From Arenicola marina (Eukaryota; Annelida; Polychaeta; Arenicolidae): DNA of 64,000 nt. Below, piece after piece: positions 1-12,029 of this stretch. Position numbers and translations under genes: made by a program. Where the stretch lies: positions 22,917,708 through 22,981,707 of the forward strand of contig OZ025255.1 in assembly GCA_964019135.1 (NCBI GenBank). Direction: 5' to 3'. Each line of letters begins with the position of its first letter. The stretch's first letter is position 1. Below the pieces are notes generated by a model. That model was given only the letters and a program-made list of their open reading frames with translations, did not search any database and had not been told where the DNA came from.

Positions 1-1565
1 GAACGCTGTCGCAGATAACCGCAAATACGGGTTGAATTATTTAAACGCGCGTCAGAAACATTAAAACAACCATTAACCTACCATAGACTTGCAGAGATTG
101 CTGGGGGAGTTCGTCCCGTTTAAACATAACCAATTTATCGAGCACCCCGCGCACCTGCTGACCACCAGAGGGCGTCTGTACACATCCACCAGTGACGCTC
201 GAGGCTGGAGTATGGTCTAAGGACTTGGGGCGAGATGGCGAAAGGTCCGTAAAGCGTTATGGCAGCCATTTTGAATGAGTTGATGACATATTTACGACAT
301 TGTTACCATCCGGACTGTATCCCGATCCGACAGCCGCCGGCTGCCGGTAATCACTCCAGGTCGCTGGCTGCTGAGCCCCGTCTCCATCGCTCTCAGCTTA
401 TCAGTCAGCCTTTTATCTGCCCCTCGATTATATGTGACCTTAAGTCGGGGTTTAGAAAAAGCTTATCTCCAGCTTATCTGGTCGTTGCATTCGCACTGGA
501 AAGTACCTTAAAGAAGGGTGAGGGGGCAGCGAGCGGCAACGATGGTGCATAAAGTACGCACTGATTCACCGTTTGTGAGAAGCGCGGGAGAAACATGATG
601 ATGGGTTAGACAATAGCGTACTCACTGGCTGTACGAATACGAAGGAACACATAGAAGGTCGTTAGACAGATTCTCTTCTCCTTGGATCCTCGCCAAACCT
701 TGTCACCACGGGTGCGACACTCACTCAATAATTTACCAGAAAGCGTTAGCATAATGTTGTTCAATCTGAACCTGTGTAATGGAACATTAAAAAAAATTTC
801 CATTTCAAGCATAGGCTTAGGACTTTCATTTCGCGTAACAGCCCCCAAGAGACGTTTTCGGATTCGGAGTAAATATCAGCTGTACATAAATGTATTCACG
901 CAAAGAGAGGTCGAAGCCTATTATGTCATGTCTTTGATAATTAAATCAGCTGCCCCACAAAATTAACAAATAAATTATTCAATGTTAACACTGGATGTAT
1001 ACTTCAATTTAAGTTAATGTATAAGCGACGCGCTAAATGTCTGTTGCCAATCTTCAAGCAGAGCGCTCTTGGTGACCGCCCATCCGCTGCTGTCATAGTG
1101 AGTAGTTGTGACGTCAACATGTTATAAACATGACGTCACAATGGAAGTTTCTAAGCAACCGAATGATATGCCACAAGCACGTGCATGGTATAAGTCATTC
1201 CGCCAAAGATATTCTTTATGGCAAGCCGAAGTGAGATTAATTTAATATTAGATGTCTAGATGTAACCCATCGGAATATCTGAATTAATACATATACGCTC
1301 GCATTTTTAGGCAGCACCTATCCATATTATCTTCTGATGGGAAACCGATGTGATCGATTTTATATTTTACATACGGTCCGCCAGACGGAAAAACTGTAAC
1401 CCATTTAAACATTTATTCAGCTTTGGTTTATTGCCTTGTGATGCGGAATTGTCCAGGTATATTCTTAGCATTTCCGGGAACTTATAGATGGCTCAATGGT
1501 TAGAAGGCACGGGGCGACTTTATTTATATAATGCAATATGATTCGGAAATGTTTCAGGCCGTTTT
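1..1565. other. Non-coding, no recognisable feature
   Basis: The open frames here are short, lack splice-site context and show no repeated or family-like peptide. The plus strand near 1,488-1,512 carries a short tRNA A-box-like stretch (TGGCTCAATGGTTAGAAGG) with no B box at the right distance, so it is not called as a tRNA. Confidence 0.5.
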
Positions 1566-1569
1566 CGTA

Positions 1570-1722
1570 AAACACAAGGGATACACTGGGCCACTGAATT
1601 TCGCGGGACGACGACGGTTGAATAGATGAAACATGCGCCAGATTAGGCGCCCAGGCAGATTTGAACCCAGAACATATTGATCTGCTGTGTCTAGGGCGCT
1701 AACCTCTACACACACGAAGTCC
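1570..1722 (-). mobile_element. tRNA-derived SINE remnant (family B)
   Basis: Read on the minus strand, this has a tRNA-like head with an A-box-like GAGGTTAGCGCCCTAG and a B-box-like GGGTTCAAATCTGCC. A body follows that ends near CAGTGGCCCAGTGTATCCC. A second copy at about 57,990-58,182 shares the head (GGTTAGCGCTTA, then GGGTTTCAATCC) and the body (TTGGCCCAGTTTATCCC). A body-only fragment lies at about 51,410-51,510. Shared structure across three loci supports a dispersed RNA polymerase III-type element. The copies have diverged and are probably inactive. Confidence 0.6.
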
Positions 1723-1729
1723 CTTTACG

Positions 1730-2440
1730 ATCATATCTTGGCACCTCTATTTTTATTTGTGAGGAATTATTAATTTTAGCGTTGGAAAATCGATTCTCAC
1801 CCTACACCCTTATAAGTGCCATTGTAAATAACACAAACGTGTTTACTTACCTCATAATTTTCTAGCGTGTTAAATCCAACGTGCGCATTGGTTGTAAACA
1901 ATTCTACATTTATATCCGTACAGTCTATGTAGTTATGAAAGAGTGCGAATATGTCTACATATTACTTTTTATGGTTACACATTGACATTCAAAAACAATT
2001 GAGGAACACATTTAGGTGGTTTAAAACTGTCCCTCCGGGATTGGTTAAGATCACGTACTTCCAGCTTTCATGGTTGCTATACTGTCTAACATCACAGGTG
2101 ACCGTTTATATCGTTATCAACGAACATTAATTGTGATGCATAGTAGCCCTTACATTAACTGTCCATGGATATTACATCATAGTGTGTAAGTGAGGACTGA
2201 AATAAAGCGGCGGCCAAGAAGTGGGAATGAAATAAGTTAATTGGCGCTTGGCGATCGCTACGCGCATATGGAGTAGATAGGACATAGGCACCGTGACAGA
2301 GATAGTTACGGTGGAGTAATGAATAATAGAGCGGAATCAAAGCGCCAATGGAGATATCCCGACATGATTAATGATACTCTTATGAGTATTGACTGACAGG
2401 GCGTAACAAAAATGTCAGGGCATTATGCAATATCCGGAGT
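1730..2440. other. Non-coding, AT-rich, no recognisable feature
   Basis: This is AT-rich sequence with stops in all frames and no tandem structure that I can see. Confidence 0.45.
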
Positions 2441-2445
2441 AGCCT

Positions 2446-2935
2446 GCGTCAGAGAGAGGGTGGAAAAGAGATGGTGGAGAGAGGGAGGGAGAGAGAGGGT
2501 GGGAGAGATGGTAGGATGGCCGAGAGGGTGGGAGAGAGGGTAGGAGGGAAGCGAGAGTACGAGGAAAGAGAATGTAGGAGGGAAGTGAAGACAGGAGGGT
2601 ACAGCAGAGGGGTGGAAGACAGGGACTAGGAAGAGAGTGTGAAGAGCAGGGCAGGGAATATAGTGTAGGAGAGATGGGCAGGGCAGCCAGGCTGGAAGAG
2701 AAGAGCGGAGAAGAGAGTATGGAGGAGAACCGTAGAGCATAAAGGGTTGAAATGAAACGCAGGGAAAAGAGGGTGGTGAAGAAGGGCAGAGAATGAAGGG
2801 TTGATTTTGAAGAGAATGGTAGAGCATGAAGGGTGGAAGAGAAGGGCAGGGAAAGGAGGGTATGATAGAATGGCCGGGAAGAGAGGGTAGAGAAGAGAGG
2901 CCAGGGAGGAGAGGATACGATGGAGCAGCATGGGC
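2446..2935. repeat. Degenerate polypurine (GA-rich) repeat
   Basis: About 490 bp are almost pure purine on the plus strand. Loosely repeated blocks such as AGGGTGGGAGAGA and GAAGAGAAGGGCAGGG recur at irregular 30-40 base spacing. Open frames rich in Ser, Leu and Pro on the minus strand result from this composition and are not called as genes. Long polypurine-polypyrimidine tracts can form triplex DNA, which is a general property and not shown here. Confidence 0.75.
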
Positions 2936-2939
2936 TAGA

Positions 2940-5900
2940 GGGAGCTTCTTCTCTCGTGATCGATGTGGCTTAGGACACCGGGCTTTGCTCAAGTCAACAG
3001 TGCACGCTATACCCAAGTGAGCACTTGATGAATTAACAGTCTTCGCCGGTGACGCGTCGCCTTCGATTGGAGAGAGCTGCAGTGGCTCACACAAAGCGGA
3101 TTTCCCGACTGTGTCATCGATCAAAACGAGTCTTTCGGTCACGTCAGTTCAAGGCATTAATCTGCGACAGACAACTATTCGAGCGAAGCGAAGTTGACGA
3201 ATAGCTCTCTCCCTTTGTCACGGGGTTGCGTTTTTTACTCGTGCGTTACACCGTTGAATCACCTCACCTTTTGGTTTGACGCAGCGCGGGATGTTACGAG
3301 ATGTCTTATTGGTGCTGCGGTGGCACCTACAGACCATTATTAAATGACGTCACATCCGATGGAACCCATCAGGCATGTCAATATTGCAATACTTTATATG
3401 AACCTTGTTGACAGCTTCTGTGTCTTCTGCGTATTCCCCGCGCTTCATATACAGAGACTGGCAACACTTGAAACATTTAAACAGATATATGTATTGTAAG
3501 CACCAAGTCTGAAAGAAATGTTTGCATCATCAACTTTAACTGCACGTTATAGAGCAAAACGCACTTTCTCCTACCAGTTTGGCAAAACATCACCCTTGCA
3601 TCATGATGTGCACAAAAGTGGCCTAAAACACCAACATTCCATTCCTTTTTATTTATTACAGATTACATATGTGTATTCGTCTTATTGTATTTGTATGGTC
3701 TTGGGATGTTTCTGGACCTAGTTCAGTCCTTGTGTGCACAAAAGCGGCCTGATACAGCAACTCGTTTCATTTCATTTGGCCTGCATCCACGTCTCTATAT
3801 ATCGACAAGCTGTATTGTTCCGCTTCGGCCCTCGGGTCTGGAGACACCATCAGTTGTGACAGGTACGTCAGATCAGATCCTTCGACGACGGCTTGGATGG
3901 ATGGCTGGGTCGCTGAGTGATTAGATAGGTGGTTGACTGGCTGATCCGCCGACTGATTGGTTGGCATGAGAGGGACATTTTAGCATCACGTTAATAGAAC
4001 GCGCCATGGAAGGAAGGAGCCATGCCCCGGCAGGCGACCTCTCGCTCTTTTTGAAGGAGTAGATGAGGTCCTCTTCTTACACGATTATAAACATTTCGTG
4101 GACCGAGGCAAGTTTTACGCCGGTCCATTCAAGACATGGCGGACACATTGAGGTTGTTGTTGAACAACATGTAAAGCTCGTAAAAAGGTAAAAGACATCT
4201 GAAATCTACGTGTGTACTGAGAAGTACGTTTGCCTATATATAATATGTCTACGCTGATTGCAACGGTAGGGGGGTGTAAAGTCCTCGAGGGGAGGGCATT
4301 CTACACTGTTGTCAGCGAGGCAACATTTAATTAGTGTAAGACTCAGGATGAAAGGTTGACTTAATGGTAGATTGTGGGCATGGTCGGCTGTGTGAAGCCA
4401 ACCATGACGGCCAAGGTGCACAGAGCTAGGGAACAACACTTGGCAACAGAAGGTGGACCACAGAGACTACGCGTCAATAGTGGCTTCTCGGTCGATACTG
4501 TAACAACTGAACCTCGTATTGTGACGGGTATCGACATCGATTTTCTCTGACGCAACAACTAAAGAAACCGAAGAGTGAAGGGATGCAACACAAGGTGGAT
4601 AGGGGGGAGAAGGGCGAGAGAGGAGAGGAGCGGAGAGCGATGTTATGGAGTTAAGGAGGAAAAGGTATTAACGGAAGAGGGGAAGAGGTCAAGAAACATA
4701 AACAGAAAGGTGGGACATGTTGCATTGAGCAACAGAACTCCTGCTAGCATGGATCCTTTGGCGTTGAAGTTAGGCTTAGAACGAGTCATCAGAGGCGAGC
4801 ATTTGTAAAGTATGTCGACCTGTACATGATATATAGCGCGTGTCACAACTCATTCACAAACAGAAATAACTTAGACCATAAACTCCCATAGGTTTCATTT
4901 GACCGCTATCCTTTACATATATCTCGAATATAAGTGCATTAATATTAAATACATTAACGAACACTAGTTACTGACGTACCGTTACACATAGACAAGCTCA
5001 CATGGACATCGCTAGGTCAGACACTGCGGTAGTGTTGTCACTTTGTAGACTAATACTTTCTATCGTGTCTCAGCCAGAGACAAACTCCGCAATATATCTG
5101 GCTTCAATGAATCACAAGAGACGCACAATTTAATTAAGGGCGACAGATAGATTTGCTTGCACGATTCAATCTATACCTCGAAAGGCATTTATCTACGTGA
5201 ACACGAGATGGCGTGATCCATTGCTGCCAGGAATGATCCCTTACTATGGAGAGGAGTGGGGCGGTTCTGGGCTTGCAATCCCCACCACCCCCCGCCCCAC
5301 CTGAAAATTTGAGCAAACACTGTAAAAGTCAGCTCTAGTGGCGAAATACGTCGCAAACTAACATTTTGCAGATGCAACACCACTCCCCCTTCAATAACAT
5401 CTGGACAGATACTCCCGTTTAGGGATCAAATGGACAATGTTTTTGACTTTTGCTTACATCATTTTAAAACTCGTATTGGAAGTTGCATAATCGTACCCTA
5501 TAAGAAACGATATTGCCCATCAAGCTGAATCCGGAGATTTGAAGGCAAAATCGGCACGTGATAGAAAGATTAAGAAGGAACGCATCTGGTAATTTGTCCA
5601 TGTACTTGACATTATAATCGTATCTGCCATATCAAACTTAGCAGGAAGCGCGCACCAAGCGGACAGCTCGAGAGCAGCAGATGTCACATCAGATACGTCA
5701 TTAGACGGTGTTGTAGGAAGGCATAAGGGGGGGGGGTGGGGGGGGGGGGTGGAGACTGACCGATAGATAGGCTGCCGCATCGAGTCCCCGTCCTGATCTT
5801 ACCTCCCGCCTTCTAGGTGATTACACAGCTGAGTGGGCGGAGGAGACTTTCCGGCATAATGATGTGTATTTTTCTCTCCGTCCGGGAGTTTTATCCGTAC

Positions 5901-6040
5901 TAGGCGGTCCAACGCATTCAGTTATGGAAAGAAAAGTGAAAAAATATAGCACAAAAGTTGCACACTTATCACGTCAGAGGCTGAATCGATGTATTGTATT
6001 GATTCCTGGTCGAAATAAATGATGATTCCCTCTCTCTCTC
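2940..6040. other. Mostly non-coding spacer
   Basis: No convincing gene is visible. Items of note are two copies of a GTGCACAAAAGNGGCCT motif (about 3,608 and 3,733), a run of about 20 G with one T near 5,728-5,751, and a possible 26-base microexon on the minus strand near 5,796-5,821. The microexon candidate has a pyrimidine-rich acceptor and a GTAAGAT donor and would encode LCNHLEGG. It has no partner exon, so it is not called. Confidence 0.4.
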
Positions 6041-6045
6041 GCGAT

Positions 6046-6976
6046 GACGATATGACGTGTGTCAGCGACTTGCATAGTGCCATGGGCGCGCGTCGGTGGA
6101 TTAATCAATGGTTATGTCATGTGTCGACGACTGGGACACCAGGATTGTTGTCTATCGACAGCTAGGACAACAGCATTGTCGTGTGTCGACAGCTAAAAGG
6201 TATTCTGTGTGTGTCTGTCGACGGCTAAGGCAGATTGCTATGACGTGTGCCTGCCGCTCAGACAAATCGCTGTGACGAATGTCGGCCACTACGACAAATC
6301 GCTATGACGTGTGTCGGCGGCTAAGACAAAACGCTATGACGTGTGTCGGCCGCTAAGACAAATTGCTATGATGTGTGTCGGCAGCTAAGACAAATCGCTG
6401 TGACGCGTGTCAGCCGCTAAGACAAATCGCTATGATGTGTGTCGGCAGCTAAGACAAATCGCTGTGACGCGTGTCGGCCGCTAAGACAAATCGCTATTGA
6501 GTGTGTTAACCACTAAGACAAATCGCTATGACGTGTGTTAACCACTAAGACAAATCGCTATGACGTGTGTCGGCCGCTAAGACAAATCGCAGTGACGCGT
6601 GTCGGCCGCTAAGACAAATCGCTATTGAGTGTGTTAACCACTAAGACAAATCGCTATGACGTGTGTTAACCACTAAGACAAATCGCTATGACGTGTGTCG
6701 GTCAATAGGACAAATCGCTATGACGTGTGTCCGTCAATAGGACAAATCGCTATGACGTGTGTTAACCACTAAGAGAAATCGCTATGACGTGTGTTAACCA
6801 CTAAGACAAATCGCTATGACGTGTGTTAACCACTAAGACAAATCGCTATGACGTGTGTCGGTCAATAGGACAAATCGCTCTGACGTGTGTTAACCACTAA
6901 GACAAATCGCTATGACGTGTGTCGGTCAATAGGACAAATCGCTCTGACGTGTGTCGGCCAGTAGGACACATATCTG
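6046..6976. repeat. 31-bp minisatellite, about 30 copies
   Basis: The unit is close to CGCTATGACGTGTGTCGGCC followed by GCTAAGACAAAT. Variants differ in the middle block (CGGCCGCTAAG, TAACCACTAAG, CGGTCAATAGG), and these types are interspersed and locally duplicated. The first units, before about 6,220, are degenerate, which suggests an older edge. The core also holds TGACGTGTG, which resembles half of a CRE-type site, but this is probably incidental. Confidence 0.9.
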
Positions 6977-7026
6977 TAACATATGGCGGCGGTTCAGACA
7001 CTACATAACATGTCCTGTGTCAGTCT

Positions 7027-7257
7027 CTAAGAGACGAAGCCTTCCTCCGCAGATGAATCGATCGATGTCCTTTGCATCCATGTATAGCCATCTTCCAACC
7101 ATGCCTCAGCGGTTACGTCGGCTGACATATTTTTCTGAAATATGTTGCCATGGTGTTCGCTGTCCTCCATGTCGATGATGATATGTGAGCGATCGGCCTT
7201 CTGCTTCAAGAGGTTCTCAGCCCAATGAGTTTTAACGGGCCACGACCAGTGGCGAGA
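7027..7257 (-). CDS. Candidate terminal coding exon, unknown protein
   Basis: Read on the minus strand, a strongly pyrimidine-rich acceptor (CTCTCGCTCTCTCCCTCCAG) precedes a frame that stays open for 76 codons to a stop at 7,027. It starts in phase 0 with SRHWSWPVKTHWAENLL and ends with TSIDSSAEEGFVS. The peptide is varied and acidic towards the end, unlike the low-complexity frames elsewhere in the window. No upstream exon is identified, no family is recognised, and the frame continues upstream of the acceptor into G-rich repeat. It may be the last exon of a minus-strand gene or a chance open frame. Confidence 0.3.
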   Translation of the reverse strand, partial: SRHWSWPVKTHWAENLLKQKADRSHIIIDMEDSEHHGNIFQKNMSADVTAEAWLEDGYTWMQRTSIDSSAEEGFVS

Positions 7258-7570
7258 CTGGAGGGAGAGAGCGAGAGCGCTACGTGACCATGTGACAGCT
7301 CCAGCAGCTTCCAAAGGGCGACTCCTGGGATGTGCTCCTCCACCGCCCCCCCCCCTCGCCCTCCCCCCTCCCCCCAAGCGCCATGAGCTCGAACTGTCGT
7401 AGACTGGCACAGAAGACTATTTGACAGCGTCTGCAGCTCCTAAACGGCTCTAAAGGGTTCTGGGTATGACGAGACAGATAAACTTGGACATTTTGGGACA
7501 TTAGAAGAAACTGACTTCCAACCGAGACATCTAAACATGGACATTTTGTGACATGAGAAAAACTGTCTGG

Positions 7571-7706
7571 ACCGCCGGCTCATAGCTGTAATCAGCGACT
7601 GATAGCTGTAACCACCGGCTGACAGATGTGACCACCGATTGACAGCTGTAACCACCGACCGACAGCTGTAACTACCAACTGACAGCTGTGACCGCCGACT
7701 GATAGC
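7571..7706. repeat. 20-bp tandem repeat, about 7 copies
   Basis: Units follow GACAGCTGTAACCACCGACT with base changes (GATAGCTGTAACCACCGGCT, GACAGATGTGACCACCGATT). Each copy carries the palindrome CAGCTG or a variant of it. Confidence 0.8.
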
Positions 7707-7709
7707 TTC

Positions 7710-10700
7710 ACATTGGATATTTCCGGGCACATCACAAGGCTGCCTTGCAACTATGAGAGCTTCTGATCCCACCATTATGGGTTTTGCCGCCCGGCTAATT
7801 GACGTCTGCAGCAGCTCCTACAGGGTTCCTTTGTTTTGGGAATGACAGCTGTTTGATGTTTGGCGTCTCTTTCTGTGTAGCAATTCAAATACAGACCGAC
7901 CGACAAGGCATGATACGCGCCGAAACCACCCCAGCTGTCACACAATATGGCTTCCAATATTCGATTTCCTTCATAATAGTGCAGCAATATAGTCTTTAAG
8001 GGCTATCACTTACGGTGATGTATTGTATGACCGATAATATATCCCAGGCTCACCATTACGTCAACCGCTGTTTTCGGCAAGGCACAATTTCAGCTATATT
8101 AATTCGTCTATTGTTGAAATGGAACGATCACCTAGCCAAGCAAATCTCCATGATCCATGGCGAAACATTGATTCAGCTGGTTAGCGAAATAATGCATCAC
8201 AGACGATTAAACGTGAGAGCGCATATCAAACGTACAACCTTGCAAAACTACCTTCATGTTGGTATTAGTCATACTGATGCATTCCAAACAGAGTGAAGAA
8301 AGAAGAAAAACGTCAATAGTAATCGATGCATTATGTATAGGTGGGCGATAATATAGGACGTTCGAATGGGCCTGTGTGTCGCGACCGGGAACGTCACCCA
8401 AGACGGGGTATTACGCTGGGTAAAACACGAGTCCCGATACAAGGGATGTGCATTACTTACTAGTAATCACATAATGACTAGTTAATAACTGGGTGATAGG
8501 ATATCGTTATTGTTACAACGGGTAAAATGCTAGCGTTTGATCGAACCCAAATTCTCGATATGCAAAATTGAAATTAGTTTTCTATCCTGAGAGAAATACA
8601 GAGATACTTGGAACCACACTATGAAATCGAACTACTTCGTTTCCAGAATATGTAATTCTGTGGTCCACTTAACCTACAGGGCGTCATAAATTAATGTGAC
8701 TGACATAAACGTACATGTTATAGTTTGGTCATGGAATGTTCTGGTACACTTGGCGCCGTATCTCCATTGTTACATGTTTCTCTCAGCGTGGTTTACCGCT
8801 TGTCAATGCCGGGCTGATCCACCCAGCCTGAATACAGGGCCCCTCGCTTCAGCCATGCTGTGAGTTTGGGACTTCTTGGGTGCTGACGTCATAAACCACT
8901 TACATATCGAAACAGGCCAAATTGACTTTTTTTTTTTTTTTAATTACCTCTCGGTGAAGCCCATTGACTTCCCCTTCCTGTATTAGTCAGCTGCGCCGTG
9001 ATTTTGTGGGGGGAAACAAGGTCCCTGACTTTTCCTACCATCATCCGGGCACTGTTCGCACGACTCCAGCGGAGCCCACATGTCTGGGCTAGGGACCCAA
9101 ACTCGACAAATACGCCATTTTTTCTCCCCCAACACAGAGGTCCTGGCGGAGGTTTAAAATATGCTCTTTGACACCAATCGAGACGTTTACGAACCGGCCC
9201 GCCATAGAGGTAATTACGTGGCGAACTGGTTTGGACGTTTACAACACCAAGGTGATGAGTTGACTGCCGTTGGAATCGTACCCTAGCGGCAGGGAGGCAA
9301 GCGTGCGGCCGGGGCGGCCGAGTTTATAGGGTACTTGCGGCTGTTCCTCGGGTCATTTCAAGGATTTCCTCTCGCTTGTATTCGATTCCTAATTCCAGGA
9401 CGCGGAACGGACGGACGTCCGGTTGGCTGGAGGGCTCTTGAACAGTCCACGTTGTGCTTAGGTCCGTCGGGCGGTACCCCCCCCCCCCCAAATTCAGCGC
9501 TACTTCTTCATTCATGAAAATGTGTTATACCATTGTCTTACAATTTGGCCTCACGATTATCGCCTATTTAACCTTGGTGGTACCGAACGAACAAAAGCCG
9601 ATAGGATAATTGCATCCCGATTTGATGTATATTACGATTATGCAGAATACAGCCACGTTAGATTAAACTACCATACACGTTGATTTGCATCATTTCATGT
9701 GAATACCAATGTTTTGAGCCACGATTACAATCTCGATGTTTTATCTTATTGAATCTCGGCTATATTTACAAAGGAAATGCCACTGCAGAACACGATACAA
9801 CACAAAATATGCAGACATACTTATATCTGCAAAACAGCGTATTTTGACCAATAGTCATCTTTGAATTGCTTTGGATTTATTCACTTTATTTTCACTTAAC
9901 CGTTTAACAAGGTGCGCAAAACAACTAGCTGACAACACAAATGGCAAGAATAAAACATACTAAGAAATTCCATGTATATTATTCATTGAACATTTCTTAG
10001 CACGTTTTTCAACTCTATATAAGATACGTAGCCACCCTGCGCTGAACAATTTGGGGACATCAAGTGCTTATATATGTCGGGGGATTCCAAAATGTTTGAT
10101 CTATGTATAAACTTATAATGTCAGAATCGCGTGCGACAAAACACATGAAACTCATCACATTATCAGTTTGACTTTCACAACATTTACACAATCTACTTTT
10201 CATTGGATATCGCGCACGATCATATGTCGATCGAAGAACATTATAACGGCCGCATATCGAATGACATCAGCAATTGTATCAAAACGATCATTGCAACAAT
10301 TTAAAATTTCGATTTCCGCAGCTTCCATATTCATAAATCGACATGTTGACGTCTTCATTTTTCCTTGGCCTTGTTTCTCAGTCTAAACTCCTTGTCTGAT
10401 GGATCGGTGCATTATCTACCCATGCGTATGCCTGCTCGAATCGTGTTCGGAAAGCAGTTAATTCATTATCGGAATAGTCAGCACTTGAGCTCACTTCTCT
10501 CTCATCGATCAGTTTTCCCTGGCAAGCTTACTACTGTACGGGTCCAAGCAGCCGTTACTGCTTCCTTCCTGCTGCTCAACCAAGCAACGTAATGAGTTAA
10601 GTGGTAATTCTCGTTAGCTGACTTCTAAATGCAGTTCTCTAATCCTGGCCTGTTAGTCACGTGTCATTGCGAGATAGCCATATCCGATGGCAGCCGTACC

Positions 10701-11150
10701 GTAAAATGTGAGATCTCATTTCTCAATTTAGCGCCTGGCGCCGGTGACGTTTTTTACCATTTTCTCGTTGGCACACGTGCTCATTTGTCTGTAGAAGGGA
10801 GGCGTTATTTCATGTAGGAATTGGCACATGGGCTAATGCATGTCCACAGAGCGTGCTGCATTTGCCATCTACCAATATGGGTGACTTTATGGACCGTTTC
10901 AGTCTTCAGAGTAAACGTCACGAAATCAATGGGGAAATACTAAAACTATGGCACATACCCAGAGTCTTACTCAAGCGGACGGGATACTAGGGGATCATGG
11001 TGTTATGTAAGGAAGAATGTAGGGCGCAGGAGTAGAGTGGCGAGGGCGTTGTGGCGTGTTTTAAGGGAGAACCATTTCAATATTGTGTCGAACAATTGAT
11101 GAATAGGCTGCGTGCCCCCCCAATATATATACATCGATAATAACACTAAC
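7710..11150. other. Mostly non-coding spacer
   Basis: No supported gene is visible. A 93-codon plus-strand frame at 8,015-8,296 and smaller frames at 10,168-10,817 have no splice context, repeats or recognisable motifs and are left uncalled. A run of about 17 T occurs near 8,930 and a run of about 12 C near 9,478. Confidence 0.4.
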
Positions 11151-11255
11151 TGTTGTTATTGGGCAAGTTTCGCTAATGAGACCACCCCGCTACTGAAACC
11201 ACTTTCGCTCAGTCCCGTAGGTGGTTTAATTAATAGCGGGGTTCCACTGTATATA
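11150..11255 (-). mobile_element. DNA-transposon end resembling the pogo/Tigger type
   Basis: On the minus strand the element starts ATACAGTGGAACCCCGCTAT and continues through repeated TAGCGGGG/GTGGT blocks (AGTAGCGGGGTGGTCTCATT). CAGTGGAACCCCGCTA with internal 'GTGGTCTTATTAGCGGGG'-like repeats is familiar from the ends of pogo/Tigger-type Tc1-mariner elements. Only one end and no transposase frame are visible, so this is a remnant or a short non-autonomous copy. Confidence 0.4.
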
Positions 11256-11288
11256 TCCTGAATGCATCAATCCATTCATACCTCATAG

Positions 11289-11460
11289 CCCAGTGGCGGA
11301 TCCTGGGATTTACGAAGAGGGGGGGGGGGCACCATTTATTTAAGCACTATCCAGGCTCCGATCCAGACTGAAACTTGCGATCGGGGGGGGGGGGGGGGGG
11401 GTCCCGCGGAGGTACTTTCCAGGCGCCGATCCAGACAGAAACTTGTGAGCTGGGGCCCCC
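11289..11460 (+). mobile_element. Possible hAT-like transposon end with internal duplication
   Basis: The sequence begins CCCAGTGGCGGATCCTGGGA; CAGTGGCGGATCC is a common start of hAT-type elements. It contains two copies of a block of about 33 bp (TCCAGGCTCCGATCCAGACT and TCCAGGCGCCGATCCAGACA, each followed by GAAACTTG). Runs of 11 and about 18 G separate the parts. No opposite terminal repeat was identified. Confidence 0.35.
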
Positions 11461-11479
11461 TGTGTCCCCTTCTTCAGAA

Positions 11480-12016
11480 AAGCACGCGTGTGAGAACCGA
11501 AAACGTCCGACTGCCCAAAACGGGCCAGAATCATAACTTTCACACCTATAACATAATGCACAGTTAGACACCGATTTTGTCCGAGCACAACACGATCGTC
11601 AAAGAATAAATATATCCCTGAATTTGTTTCATACCCTCCCTATCCCTCCATAACCCCTCCCTATATCTTGCATAAATATTGTTTTAACGGGTAGATCTAG
11701 GTCCGTAAGGGTGTGATAAGTCCCACAACGAGCAAAGAGGCCAAGGCTGTAAAGTACTGCTAACACTTTTTCTGTGCCTTGTTACGCACCGTTCCCATAG
11801 TGAAGCTCACACGCCCTCCCCCCCTCCCCAGCTTCTCATGCCCCCTTAATATTATTCGTATGTCGCTAAGTAAGAGCTACAAAACGAGCGTATCGCGGCT
11901 TCATATCGGCAGATTGTGTAGAATCGCAACGTCAAATGTAACTGTTAGTTTGTTCTTAGTTATGTAGGACGTTTTGGGCAGTCGGACGTTTTTGGCCCCA
12001 ACACACGTGCCCGTTC
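11480..12016. mobile_element. Possible non-autonomous element bounded by inverted repeats
   Basis: AAAACGTCCGACTGCCCAAAACG near 11,499-11,521 is nearly exactly repeated in inverse orientation near 11,970-11,993. The similarity continues outwards as GCACGCGTGTGAGAACCG against GCACGTGTGTTGGGGCC. Arms of about 40-45 bp therefore face each other across about 450 bp that hold no coding frame of note. This fits a MITE or fold-back element, but no target-site duplication was established. Confidence 0.35.
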
Positions 12017-12029
12017 TCGGCTACTTTCA

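Noticed and set aside
6046-6976. CRISPR-like repeats with about 31-bp period
   Set aside because: The variable part of the unit recurs in a few types and is not unique spacer sequence.
8015-8296. 93-codon plus-strand frame as a small gene
   Set aside because: It has no splice or promoter context, no recognisable motif, and its length is within what chance gives in this base composition.
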